Below, in pieces: positions 36,364-43,278 of a DNA stretch of 43,278 nt (positions within the stretch are counted from its first letter, which is position 1; each line of letters opens with the position of its first letter). The position numbers and the translations under genes were made by a program. The stretch is from Prosthecobacter sp. (GTDB lineage Bacteria; Verrucomicrobiota; Verrucomicrobiia; Verrucomicrobiales; Verrucomicrobiaceae): positions 1-43,278 of the forward strand of contig NZ_JACSRD010000193.1 of the NCBI RefSeq assembly GCF_014879935.1, given 5' to 3'. The notes beneath the pieces are model-generated. The model worked only from the letters and a program-made list of their open reading frames with translations. It made no database searches and was not told where the DNA came from.

Positions 36364-36392
36364 TTTCAACAAACATTGGCAGATCATTACCA
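36364..36392 (+). promoter_or_regulatory. Shared upstream motif, copy 2 (xylA)
   Basis: Counterpart of the motif at 33670-33698, 65-94 bases before the xylA start. It is preceded by a small hairpin AAATGC-GACC-GCATTT (36351-36366) and followed by TATAAA at 36415-36420, a -10-like hexamer without a matching -35. Confidence 0.5.
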
Positions 36393-36456
36393 GACTTTCG
36401 CCACTCCAGAAGTGTATAAAAGCGATTCATCCCACTCCAACCCAACCACGAACACC

Positions 36457-37773
36457 ATGAGCCAGGAATACTTCCCGAAGATCAAGCCCGTCGCCTATGA
36501 AGGGCCGAAGACGAAGAACCGTCTCGCCTTCCGTCACTACAATCCCGACGAAGTCGTGGGCAAGAAGACCATGCGCGAGCACCTGCGCTTCTCGCTGGCC
36601 TACTGGCATGCGTTGAAGGGTGGCTCCAGCGATCCCTTCGGCGGCCCGACGCGTCAGCGCCCATGGGACGATGGCAGCACCAGCATCGACAACGCGAAGC
36701 GTGTGGCCGATGCGGGCTTTGAGATGATGCAGAAGCTCGGCCTCGGCTTCTACTGCTTCCACGATCGCGATGTCGCGCCAGAGTTGGACGATCTCCAGGC
36801 CAGCAGCGACGCGCTCGACGCCGTGGCGGATCATTTGAAGAAGCTGCAAAAGCAAACCGGCATCAAGCTGCTGTGGGGCACCGCCTGCCTCTTCGCCCAT
36901 CCGCGCTACGTGCAGGGCGCGGCCACCAGCCCGAACGCCGACGTCTATGCCATCGCCGCCGCGCAGGTGAAGAAGGCCATGGAGGTCACGCATCGCCTCA
37001 ACGGCCTCGGTTACACCTTCTGGGGCGGTCGCGAAGGCTACGCCACGCTGCTGAACACCGACATGAAGCGCGAAGTGGCCAACCTCGCCCACTTCCTGCA
37101 CATGGCCGTCGATTATAAGAAGAAGATCGGCTTCAAAGGCCAGTTCTACATCGAGCCGAAGCCGCGCGAGCCCTCGACACACCAGTACGACAGCGATGCC
37201 GCCGCCTGCCTGAACTTTCTGCGCGAGTTCGGCCTGCTGGAGCACTTCAAACTCAACATCGAGACCAACCACGCCACGCTCGCGCTGCACCGGGTCGAGC
37301 ATGAACTGGCCGTCTCGGCGAACGCAGGCGCTCTCGGCAGCATCGACGCCAACACCGGCGACGAACTCATCGGCTGGGACACCGACCAGTTCCCAACGAA
37401 TGTTTACATGACCACGCAGATGATGCTGCAACTGCTCCGCGCCGGCGGCTTCAAGACCGGCGGCCTCAACTTCGACGCCAAGGTGCGCCGCGAGAGCCAC
37501 GAGGTGGTGGACATCTTCCATGCCCACATCGGCGGCATGGACGCCTTTGCACGCGGCCTGAAAATCGCCCACCGCATCATCGAGGACGGCGATCTCGACC
37601 GCTTCGTGAAAGCCCGCTACGCCACCTTCGAAAGCGGCATCGGCAAAACCGTCACCACCGGCAAAGCCACCTTCGAGTCTCTTGAGAAGCACGCCCTCAA
37701 ACTCGGCAGCGTCATCCCCGCCAGCGGCCGCCAGGAGATGCTGGAGAACCTGATCAACGACTACATGGATTGA
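36457..37773 (+). CDS. xylA: Xylose isomerase
   Basis: This 438-residue enzyme interconverts D-xylose and D-xylulose in the cytoplasm, using two divalent metals. It starts [20 protein letters not shown], the usual opening; the frame is open for 27 more codons upstream, but these are not family-like. The motifs [28 protein letters not shown] (His/Asp catalytic pair), [26 protein letters not shown] (metal ligands), [10 protein letters not shown] and [11 protein letters not shown] are all intact. Length matches group II xylose isomerases. No xylulokinase gene is in the window. It ends 9 bases before the end of the convergent WD40 gene. Confidence 0.97.
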   Translation: MSQEYFPKIKPVAYEGPKTKNRLAFRHYNPDEVVGKKTMREHLRFSLAYWHALKGGSSDPFGGPTRQRPWDDGSTSIDNAKRVADAGFEMMQKLGLGFYCFHDRDVAPELDDLQASSDALDAVADHLKKLQKQTGIKLLWGTACLFAHPRYVQGAATSPNADVYAIAAAQVKKAMEVTHRLNGLGYTFWGGREGYATLLNTDMKREVANLAHFLHMAVDYKKKIGFKGQFYIEPKPREPSTHQYDSDAAACLNFLREFGLLEHFKLNIETNHATLALHRVEHELAVSANAGALGSIDANTGDELIGWDTDQFPTNVYMTTQMMLQLLRAGGFKTGGLNFDAKVRRESHEVVDIFHAHIGGMDAFARGLKIAHRIIEDGDLDRFVKARYATFESGIGKTVTTGKATFESLEKHALKLGSVIPASGRQEMLENLINDYMD

Positions 37774-37782
37774 TCCGGCCGG

Positions 37783-40206
37783 TCACGGCTTGAACTCGGC
37801 GACAACCTTCGCGCTGGCCACATCCCATGCGCGAAGGACGCCGTCCTGGTCACCACCGAGGACGAGATCGCCGAGACGTGTCGTGGCCAACGATTGCATG
37901 AAGCCGGTGGCACCCGGGAGTTGTTTCACCTCACCGCCATCGCTGGTGATGAGCCGCAGTTTGTTGTCACCAGCGCTGGTGGCGATCTGATCCGCCGCAC
38001 CGAGGTAACGGATGCCCGTGACCTCCTTGTCCCAACCATCGACATTCTTGCGGCGGTCACCTGTGGTCCAATCCCACACTTTGACGACGTTGTCAGCACC
38101 CGAACTCGCCAGCAGGCGGCCATCGGCACGCCAGGTGACGCCGAGCACGTGATGCGTGTGGCCTTCGAAGACCTTCACCACCTTGCCACTGCTCAAATCG
38201 GTGATGCGCACGGCCTTGTCAGCGCCACCGGAGGCCAGGAGCTTGCCATCGGGCGAGAAGTCGAGCGCGAAGACGCTGTCGAGATGACGCTCGGCGAGGT
38301 CCTTCGCCAGTTTGCCCGTGGTGATGTCCCACAGCGTGATGTCCCCACTGCGGGAAGGCTCACCGCTGCCGATGGCGAGCGTTTTGCCATCGGGCGAAAA
38401 GGCGAGGCTGTTCGCACGATCGGTGATCTGTGATCTGGCATCACCTGTGCCGAGCGTGCGCTCCAGCACCCAGGCAGTGCTCGTGCTGCCCGGCGTGATG
38501 GGTTTTCCAGTCACCGTGCTCCAGGCCAAAGGCTCGCCTGAGTCGAAGGTGGCGACGAGTTCCAGGCCATTCGGGCTGAATTGCAGCGCCTTCGCTTTCT
38601 TCATGCCGGTGGCAAGAGCCTTCGTGGCGAGGTCACGCTCCGTGTTGGCTTTGTCAGCTTCCTTCTTCACGACATCGAGACGCGTCTTGGCGTCCACCAC
38701 GGTCTGCTTCGCCTTCTTCTCGTTTTCAGTGACGAGCTTGATCTCATTCGCCGTGTCGGTGATGGCAGCCTCGCCACGAGTGACGGCCTCCTGGGCCAGC
38801 TTGAGGTCGGTGGCGGCTTTTTCGGCCTTCTCCTTCGCCTCGGTCTGCTTTTTGAGCATCGCCTCATCCACCTTCATTTTCGGCGCGGCTGCGATCTGAT
38901 CGGCGATGGTCTTCAAAGACTTGTCCGCGGTGGCTTTGGCATCCTCCTTCGGCTTCACGATTTTCCTCTTCTCTTCGAGGCCCGCTTTGGCGAGATCGAG
39001 CAGTTCAGGCGCCGTCTTTGGATCTGCCGCAGCGATGGCCGCCTCGCCTTTTTTGAGGGCCGCCTGGATCTCGGCAAGTTCCGCAGCAGCCTTGCTGGCC
39101 ACGGATTGAGCTTCCGCCTGCTTCTTGGCAAGGGCTTCATCCGGCTTGCCCGCAGAAGCCTGTGCCACTTGAGTATCGATCTCCTTCGCGGCCTTGTCCG
39201 CGGCTGCATGAGCGTCCTGCTTGGCCTTCAAATCCTTCTTTTTGTCCTCCAGGCTCTTCTTCGCGAGTTCGGCCAGTTCGTTGGCCTTCTTCAAACGATT
39301 CCCCTGTTCCGTGGCGTCGGTCTCCGCACGTTTGATGGCCTCGTTTTGGAACGTGACCTCCAAAGCAGCCCGTGTGGCAGCCAAGGTGCGTTGAGCCAAT
39401 GTCTGCTCGGCCAGGAGATCGCTCTTGATGTGCGCGATCAGCTTTCCGCCTGCGGTCTCCGTGAGCTTGATCGAATGGTCCGCCTCCTGCGTGGCGGTGA
39501 ATTTCGGGTGTGTGGGCACTGGCGCGGCCAGTTTCATCTCGCGCCTCCACAGCTTCACCTCACGGAAGCTGCCCGTCGCCAGACGAGCGCCATCGGGGCT
39601 GAAGGCAAGCGACTGCACCAGGTCGCGATGGGCCACGCCCGGCTGCTTGTAGAGGCCGGATTTGAGCAAGGTGTCATCTGTGAGCTTTGTCGAAAGGCTG
39701 TGGGTGGGCAGGTGATAGAGGCTGATCTGGTTGGCACGGGCAGCGGCCACGAAGTCACCCTGTGCCGTGGTGTCGAGCGCATAAATCGGCTGCACGCCCG
39801 CAGGCAGCGGCTCCCAGGCGATCACCTTGTCCCGTTTCGGCGACGGACGTGCGCCTTGATCGATCCAATCTTTGAGCATCGCGAGCTGCTGCGTCGTGAG
39901 ATTCACAGCGCCGACCTTGTTGCCCTTCGGCGGCATCTCGCTGTCCCAGGTGTGTGCCGCAGCCTGGAAAATGATGCTGTCGGCCCCTTTGCCAGGAACG
40001 AGGCCCTTGTCGGATTCGCCGCCCTTCGCCATCAGCTCGGGCGTCTCCATGTTCAGACCGCCCTTCGTCGTGGTCTTGTTGTGACAGGCGATGCAGTTGT
40101 CTTTGAGGAAGGGATGGACCTGCGTGTCGTAGTCAATGGGCGCGGCGTTCGCAGACTTGGCGAATGACGAAATCACAAGGACGAATGGAAGGCTGCGGCG
40201 GAACAT
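37783..40206 (-). CDS. WD40 protein with planctomycete-type cytochrome c domain and coiled coil
   Basis: This 807-residue exported protein has a signal peptide (cleavage near residue 21-22). A cytochrome c-type domain with CIACH (C38, C41, H42) and the PSCyt1-like features GGLNMETPELMAKGG and SEMPPKGNKV follows. One or two WD40 repeats come next (VQSLAFSPDGARLATGS). A coiled coil of about 280 residues (about 262-540), rich in Ala, Lys and Glu, is followed by about five more WD40 repeats to the C-terminus. The coiled coil thus seems to be inserted into one propeller. Family members occur in planctomycetal and verrucomicrobial degradation loci, but the reaction is unknown. It is divergent from the ECF sigma gene 91 bases away. 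Confidence 0.9.
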   Translation of the reverse strand: MFRRSLPFVLVISSFAKSANAAPIDYDTQVHPFLKDNCIACHNKTTTKGGLNMETPELMAKGGESDKGLVPGKGADSIIFQAAAHTWDSEMPPKGNKVGAVNLTTQQLAMLKDWIDQGARPSPKRDKVIAWEPLPAGVQPIYALDTTAQGDFVAAARANQISLYHLPTHSLSTKLTDDTLLKSGLYKQPGVAHRDLVQSLAFSPDGARLATGSFREVKLWRREMKLAAPVPTHPKFTATQEADHSIKLTETAGGKLIAHIKSDLLAEQTLAQRTLAATRAALEVTFQNEAIKRAETDATEQGNRLKKANELAELAKKSLEDKKKDLKAKQDAHAAADKAAKEIDTQVAQASAGKPDEALAKKQAEAQSVASKAAAELAEIQAALKKGEAAIAAADPKTAPELLDLAKAGLEEKRKIVKPKEDAKATADKSLKTIADQIAAAPKMKVDEAMLKKQTEAKEKAEKAATDLKLAQEAVTRGEAAITDTANEIKLVTENEKKAKQTVVDAKTRLDVVKKEADKANTERDLATKALATGMKKAKALQFSPNGLELVATFDSGEPLAWSTVTGKPITPGSTSTAWVLERTLGTGDARSQITDRANSLAFSPDGKTLAIGSGEPSRSGDITLWDITTGKLAKDLAERHLDSVFALDFSPDGKLLASGGADKAVRITDLSSGKVVKVFEGHTHHVLGVTWRADGRLLASSGADNVVKVWDWTTGDRRKNVDGWDKEVTGIRYLGAADQIATSAGDNKLRLITSDGGEVKQLPGATGFMQSLATTRLGDLVLGGDQDGVLRAWDVASAKVVAEFKP
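38761..39267 (-). repeat. Two 78-residue repeats within the coiled coil
   Basis: Residues 314-391 and 405-482 of the WD40/cytochrome protein align without gaps. They start LAKKSLEDKKK and LAKAGLEEKRK, share KPDEALAKKQAEA / KVDEAMLKKQTEA, and both end GEAAI. A 13-residue linker separates them. This is an internal duplication that lengthened the coil. Confidence 0.85.
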
Positions 40207-40297
40207 GCAGACCCATACGGAGCCAACCAGCGGCGTTTTGGCCGAAGATCATTTTTCTGTCCGGTTTCCCGCCGACACGTGAGATAGTCAGTCCCGC

Positions 40298-40831
40298 ATG
40301 AACATCGCCGAAACTCACGCTGCGCAGGTTTTCCTCGCCCATCACGACTTTGTGAAGGGCGTGGCGCTGAAGTATGCTCCCTGGCCGGGGCTGATGGAGG
40401 ACATCACGCAGCAGGTCTTCCTCGAATTCATGGCGAAGGAGTCGAAATGGGACCTCAGCAGCGATGCGCGGCCGCTTTTGGCCACGATGACGCGTCACAT
40501 CGCCATGCGGCTGTGGCGGGAGCGCACGCGGCAGCAGCCGGACGTGGTGCAAAAGCTCGCCGATCACATCCGCCTGCTCGCGGAGGAGCGCGAGACGCCG
40601 CCGCGCTATGAGGACGAGGTGCGCGTGCTGCGCACCTGCCTGCAAAAGCTGCCGCAGAAGAGCCGCGAGCTCGTGGAGCTCTATTATTACGACGATGTCG
40701 GCACGCCGCAGATCGCCGAGCAGATCCAGATGAAGGCCGACACCGTCTGCCGCGCCCTCTCCCGTGTGCGGGAAAAGCTGCGCGAGTGCATCGAACAAAA
40801 CCTCAACCAAGGAGGCCACGCCCATGCCTGA
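40298..40831 (+). CDS. ECF-type RNA polymerase sigma factor
   Basis: This 177-residue sigma-70-like factor has region 2 (about 15-75; VKGVALKYAPWPGLMEDITQ, then QVFLEF and TRHIAMRLWRE) and region 4 (about 115-170; LQKLPQKSRELVELYYYDDV and IAEQIQMKADTVCRALSR). It belongs to the ECF type common in Planctomycetes and Verrucomicrobia, whose genes are often followed by FecR-LamG proteins. That is the case here: the downstream gene overlaps it by 8 bases. It directs polymerase to promoters that cannot be deduced from this window. Confidence 0.93.
   Translation: MNIAETHAAQVFLAHHDFVKGVALKYAPWPGLMEDITQQVFLEFMAKESKWDLSSDARPLLATMTRHIAMRLWRERTRQQPDVVQKLADHIRLLAEERETPPRYEDEVRVLRTCLQKLPQKSRELVELYYYDDVGTPQIAEQIQMKADTVCRALSRVREKLRECIEQNLNQGGHAHA
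40809..40815 (+). promoter_or_regulatory. Strong Shine-Dalgarno site inside the sigma gene
   Basis: AAGGAGG within the 3' end of the ECF sigma gene, 8 bases before ATG 40824. It fixes the start of the FecR-LamG gene over an in-frame GTG at 40764, and implies coupled expression. Confidence 0.85.
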
Positions 40832-42329
40832 CGCCGACACGCTCATCCAGCACTACCTCGAAGGCACGCTCACCGATTCCGAGGCGGAGGAACTTCACAC
40901 GCTGTTGCAAAACGAGCCGCAGCTCGGCTCCAAACTGCTCCAGCACTTCGAGATGGACGCGATGCTCCGCGCCACGAAGCCGCTCGCCGTGCCGGGCAAG
41001 GTCATCCAGCCCGCTTTGGTGCCGCGACGCCGTTTCACCTTTGCCACCGTCACCACCGTCGCGGCGATGGCAGCCTGCCTTGCGCTCGCAGGCACCTGGC
41101 TGGTGCTTTCACTGCCAAGACCGGCCACCGAGGACACCACGGCCTCCGTCGCCGTGCTCACACGCGGCGTGAATCTCGAATGGGAATCCGCCGCCATCGC
41201 GCCGGGCACGCCGCTTTCGCCTGGACTGCTCAAACTGAAGTCTGGCATCGCGCAGATCGAGTTTTATCAAGGTGCCCGCGTCTTGATCGAAGGCCCCGCC
41301 GAGCTCCAGCTCATCTCCAGCGGCGAGGCCACCTGCACGCGTGGCAAGCTCAGCGCCAACGTGCCGCCGCAGGCGAAAGGTTTCCGCATCAACACGCCCA
41401 AAGGCACCATCGTCGATCTCGGCACCGAGTTCGGCCTCGATGTGAGCGATGCGAGCGCCGAGGTCCACGTCTTCAAAGGCGAGGTGGAGCTGCATCAGGC
41501 CGCCGAGTCGATGAAGTCGCTCAAAGAAGGCCAGGCCATGGCCTTCGCCGCCAAAGCGCAACCGCTGGCTGCGAACGCCTCAAGCTTTGCCTCGCTGAAC
41601 GAGATCAACGCCCGCACCGCTTTGTCTGATCGCTCGCAATTCGAACGCTGGCAGGCTCAAAGCGCCCTTTTGAAGAACGATCCCGCTTTGAAGCTCCATT
41701 TCGACTTCCAAGACGACGAGTCCGCCCGCTCGCTGAGCAATCGCGCCGCTCAAGGCGAGGACGGCAGCATCGTCGGTGCCTCGTGGACCACCGGCCGCTG
41801 GCAGGAAAAGCGTGCGCTCGACTTCCGCAACGTCAGCGACCGCGTGCGCCTCAGCGCTCCCACCGAGGCGAAGGCGCTCACCATGGCCATGTGGGTGCGC
41901 ATCAACGGCCTCGACCGCTACTTCAACTCTCTCTTCATGTCCGAGGGCTGGAACGACCGCAAAATCCACTGGCAGATCGTCCGCGATGGGAAGATCCGCT
42001 TTGGCATTGCGGGTGCAGCAGGCCATGGGCATCAAGATTGCGATACCGAGCTGTTTTTCACGCCGGAGCGCTTCGGCCGCTGGATGCACCTCGCGGTCGT
42101 TTTCGATCCGCAGGCCAAGGAAGTGCGTCATTACGCGAATGGCACCCTACTCGCTAAAATCCGCCTCAAAGACCCCTCGCCGCTCAAACCCGGCATCGCC
42201 GAACTCGGCAACTGGAACGACCGCCGCACCACCAACGTCGCCATCCGCCACCTCAGCGGCACGATGGACGAGTTCGCGCTGTGGGACCGCGTGCTCAGCG
42301 AGGCGGAGATTGAGGCGATGAGCCGGTGA
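40824..42329 (+). CDS. FecR-LamG membrane protein, probable partner of the ECF sigma factor
   Basis: This 501-residue protein has a short cytoplasmic start (LIQHYLEGTLTDSEAEELH, anti-sigma-like). One membrane helix follows (about 75-95, TVTTVAAMAACLALAGTWLV). A FecR domain (about 110-235) contains FRINTPKGTIVDLGTEFGLD and VHVFKGEVELH. The C-terminus is a LamG/concanavalin-like domain (about 275-495; TMAMWVRINGLDRYF, RWMHLAVVFD, LWDRVLSEAEIEAM). This is the standard architecture for sigma-linked sensors in this phylum: a surface lectin-like domain passes a signal to the cytoplasmic end that holds the sigma factor. The ligand is unknown; sugar binding is inferred. Confidence 0.9.
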   Translation: MPDADTLIQHYLEGTLTDSEAEELHTLLQNEPQLGSKLLQHFEMDAMLRATKPLAVPGKVIQPALVPRRRFTFATVTTVAAMAACLALAGTWLVLSLPRPATEDTTASVAVLTRGVNLEWESAAIAPGTPLSPGLLKLKSGIAQIEFYQGARVLIEGPAELQLISSGEATCTRGKLSANVPPQAKGFRINTPKGTIVDLGTEFGLDVSDASAEVHVFKGEVELHQAAESMKSLKEGQAMAFAAKAQPLAANASSFASLNEINARTALSDRSQFERWQAQSALLKNDPALKLHFDFQDDESARSLSNRAAQGEDGSIVGASWTTGRWQEKRALDFRNVSDRVRLSAPTEAKALTMAMWVRINGLDRYFNSLFMSEGWNDRKIHWQIVRDGKIRFGIAGAAGHGHQDCDTELFFTPERFGRWMHLAVVFDPQAKEVRHYANGTLLAKIRLKDPSPLKPGIAELGNWNDRRTTNVAIRHLSGTMDEFALWDRVLSEAEIEAMSR

Positions 42330-42365
42330 TGTGGCCCGTGTCGTCTTGATTGATGATTTCCAGCA

Positions 42366-42421
42366 GATTCAAGGAGGCCAGCAGATTGGTTTCTGAGATA
42401 ATCTGCTGGCCTCCCTGAATC
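42366..42421. repeat. 22-bp hairpin repeat (GATTCARGGAGGCC family)
   Basis: Arms at 42366-42387 and 42400-42421 match 21 of 22 around a 12-base loop. The outer flanks pair further but imperfectly. It is the same family as the outer arms at 30274-30501. It lies 36 bases after the FecR-LamG stop with no T-run, so a dispersed repeat is likelier than an intrinsic terminator. Confidence 0.8.
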
Positions 42422-42451
42422 TCTTGGAGAAACCTTTTGGGCCTACAATAA

Positions 42452-42459
42452 CACTAGTG
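42452..42459. repeat. CACTAGTG just before the HNH gene
   Basis: An 8-bp palindrome three bases before the HNH start codon. The same octamer follows the stop at 43208-43215. TACAATAA at 42444 resembles a -10 element for the gene. Confidence 0.4.
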
Positions 42460-42461
42460 CC

Positions 42462-43205
42462 ATGAAAGCGCCCAAACCTCCTCGGACTTGCTACGATTGC
42501 GGCGTAGAGCTTACGAAAGCTCGCAAGGGCCCATCACCACTCCGTTCAACAGATCGAAGCGACGACCATATCCCGCCAAACTGCCTGTTCAAAGGCGAGG
42601 ATAGAAATACGAATCTAATAACCGTCGAATGCTGTTTCGCCTGCAACCAAGCTCATGGAAAAGATGATGAAGCGCTGATGTGGTTGATTTTTGATGTTCG
42701 AAATCAAAAACGAATCCCTCTTGAGCTTCTGAAAAGCACAATGCGCACTCTCACAAAGGGCAGGCATCAAGCATACCGCAAGGAGTTGGAGGAACTTGTG
42801 GAACGGTCGGGTGACGCACCGGTCGCCCCGCAAAGACTGCCCGTGAAAATCCATGACGTCCTTGCGCGCATGGTAAAGGGATTGCTTCATAAATTCTATG
42901 GAGTGCGTGGGTTTCAAGGATATGGCTTCACGATTGTTGAGGTTGACCCGGCAATGCGAAACGCAGTTCTTTCTGAATTCCCGAAGGAAGCGGGAATCAA
43001 AACTTTCGAGACAGGAAATGGCATTTTCCGAGCAGATTGTCTTGTAGATCAATTGAATCCCCTCTCGGGATTGGTCTGGTTACAATTCTTCCAAAGCCAT
43101 CCGTTTTGCATCTTCTATGAGTCTCCTGGCAAACGCGATGGCCATGCGAGTGGCTTCGCTAAACTTTATGAGAGTATGTTTCCGGGCGCGCTTCGGTCCA
43201 TATGA
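42462..43205 (+). CDS. HNH endonuclease family protein
   Basis: The 247-residue product has an N-terminal zinc-supported HNH domain (about 8-70). CYDC (C10, C13) and CFAC (C58, C61) are the metal pairs, DDHIPP carries the catalytic His36, and CNQAHGKDDE ends the motif. The rest (70-247) is mixed helical and strand sequence without a recognised family. It has no methyltransferase, integrase or terminase neighbour, so it could be a defence nuclease, a homing-type nuclease or a toxin-like enzyme. Base composition is clearly more A+T-rich than the preceding genes, consistent with transfer. Only 73 bases remain after it. Confidence 0.82.
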   Translation: MKAPKPPRTCYDCGVELTKARKGPSPLRSTDRSDDHIPPNCLFKGEDRNTNLITVECCFACNQAHGKDDEALMWLIFDVRNQKRIPLELLKSTMRTLTKGRHQAYRKELEELVERSGDAPVAPQRLPVKIHDVLARMVKGLLHKFYGVRGFQGYGFTIVEVDPAMRNAVLSEFPKEAGIKTFETGNGIFRADCLVDQLNPLSGLVWLQFFQSHPFCIFYESPGKRDGHASGFAKLYESMFPGALRSI

Positions 43206-43207
43206 AC

Positions 43208-43215
43208 CACTAGTG
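43208..43215. repeat. CACTAGTG just after the HNH gene
   Basis: Second copy of the octamer, two bases after the HNH stop codon, extended here to the 10-bp palindrome CCACTAGTGG. The remaining bases to 43278 contain nothing recognisable. Confidence 0.4.
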
Positions 43216-43278
43216 GCTCATGTCATTAAAGTTGAAGGGTAAAGCCGCTTGAGCTTGATGCGTGCGTCCTGGGTGGTG

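Noticed and set aside
36415-36420. TATAAA as a confirmed xylA promoter
   Set aside because: No -35-like hexamer occurs at 15-19 bases upstream, so it is mentioned only as a possible part.
36427-37692. 421-codon minus-strand frame opposite xylA
   Set aside because: xylA is a highly conserved enzyme over the same bases; the opposite frame shows no recognisable motif.
38581-40167. 528-codon plus-strand frame opposite the WD40/cytochrome gene
   Set aside because: The minus-strand protein has clear domains along its whole length; the plus frame is Arg/Leu/Gly-rich without homology and comes from high GC.

Overview
The window looks like a chromosomal segment of a verrucomicrobium (PVC superphylum, Verrucomicrobiales-like). 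The pointers are established family associations rather than a phylogeny: GloVer tandem repeats (named for Gloeobacter and Verrucomicrobia), a PVC-type haem-binding glucose/sorbosone-dehydrogenase-like protein, a WD40 protein with a planctomycete-type cytochrome c box, an ECF sigma factor followed by a FecR-LamG protein, a DUF1080 (3-keto-disaccharide hydrolase) protein, high GC and weak Shine-Dalgarno use at most genes. No rRNA, tRNA or CRISPR array was seen.

Layout. 1-2 kb: tandem hairpins and an orphan OLD-type ATPase/TOPRIM nuclease. 2-4.5 kb: a minus-strand ferrous iron operon feoA-feoB plus a 42-residue FeoB-associated Cys-rich membrane protein, with a promoter candidate upstream. 4.6-12.6 kb: housekeeping genes (argH overlapping a Nudix hydrolase, tatC with a long acidic tail, a zinc-ribbon membrane protein on the minus strand, uppS, a sigma-54-type regulator whose receiver has Glu instead of the phospho-accepting Asp, a DUF1080 protein with a clear terminator). 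12.6-13.25 kb: gene remnants, including a copy of the 3' end of the AraC gene found at 29.3 kb.

13.3-28.2 kb is one minus-strand gene for a 4962-residue exported or anchored protein: subtilisin-type protease, Calx-beta and lamin-tail-like domains, 29 GloVer repeats in two blocks, Fn3-like domains, 14 RCC1 repeats, a cadherin-like domain and a Ca-binding-like segment. After it come an aldo/keto reductase and a PAS-AraC regulator, convergent and overlapping.

30-33.7 kb is an accessory stretch: nested inverted repeats, a phage-like gene remnant, an orphan SLATT membrane protein, an intact IS5/IS427-like element with 16-bp inverted repeats, a TA duplication and an A7 slippage site, and a Mrr-like nuclease flanked by 35-bp direct repeats. 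33.75-42.3 kb is sugar and respiration-linked: a PVC haem protein and xylose isomerase sharing an upstream motif, a WD40/cytochrome protein with a duplicated coiled coil, and an ECF sigma factor coupled to a FecR-LamG membrane protein. The window ends with a dispersed hairpin repeat and an HNH endonuclease gene bracketed by CACTAGTG.

How the genes may work together: the Feo genes form an iron uptake unit. The DUF1080 protein, PVC haem protein and xylose isomerase fit a saccharide-degrading lifestyle. The ECF/FecR-LamG pair is probably a cell-surface signalling unit. The OLD, SLATT, Mrr and HNH genes are scattered defence- or mobility-type genes, each lacking its usual partners.
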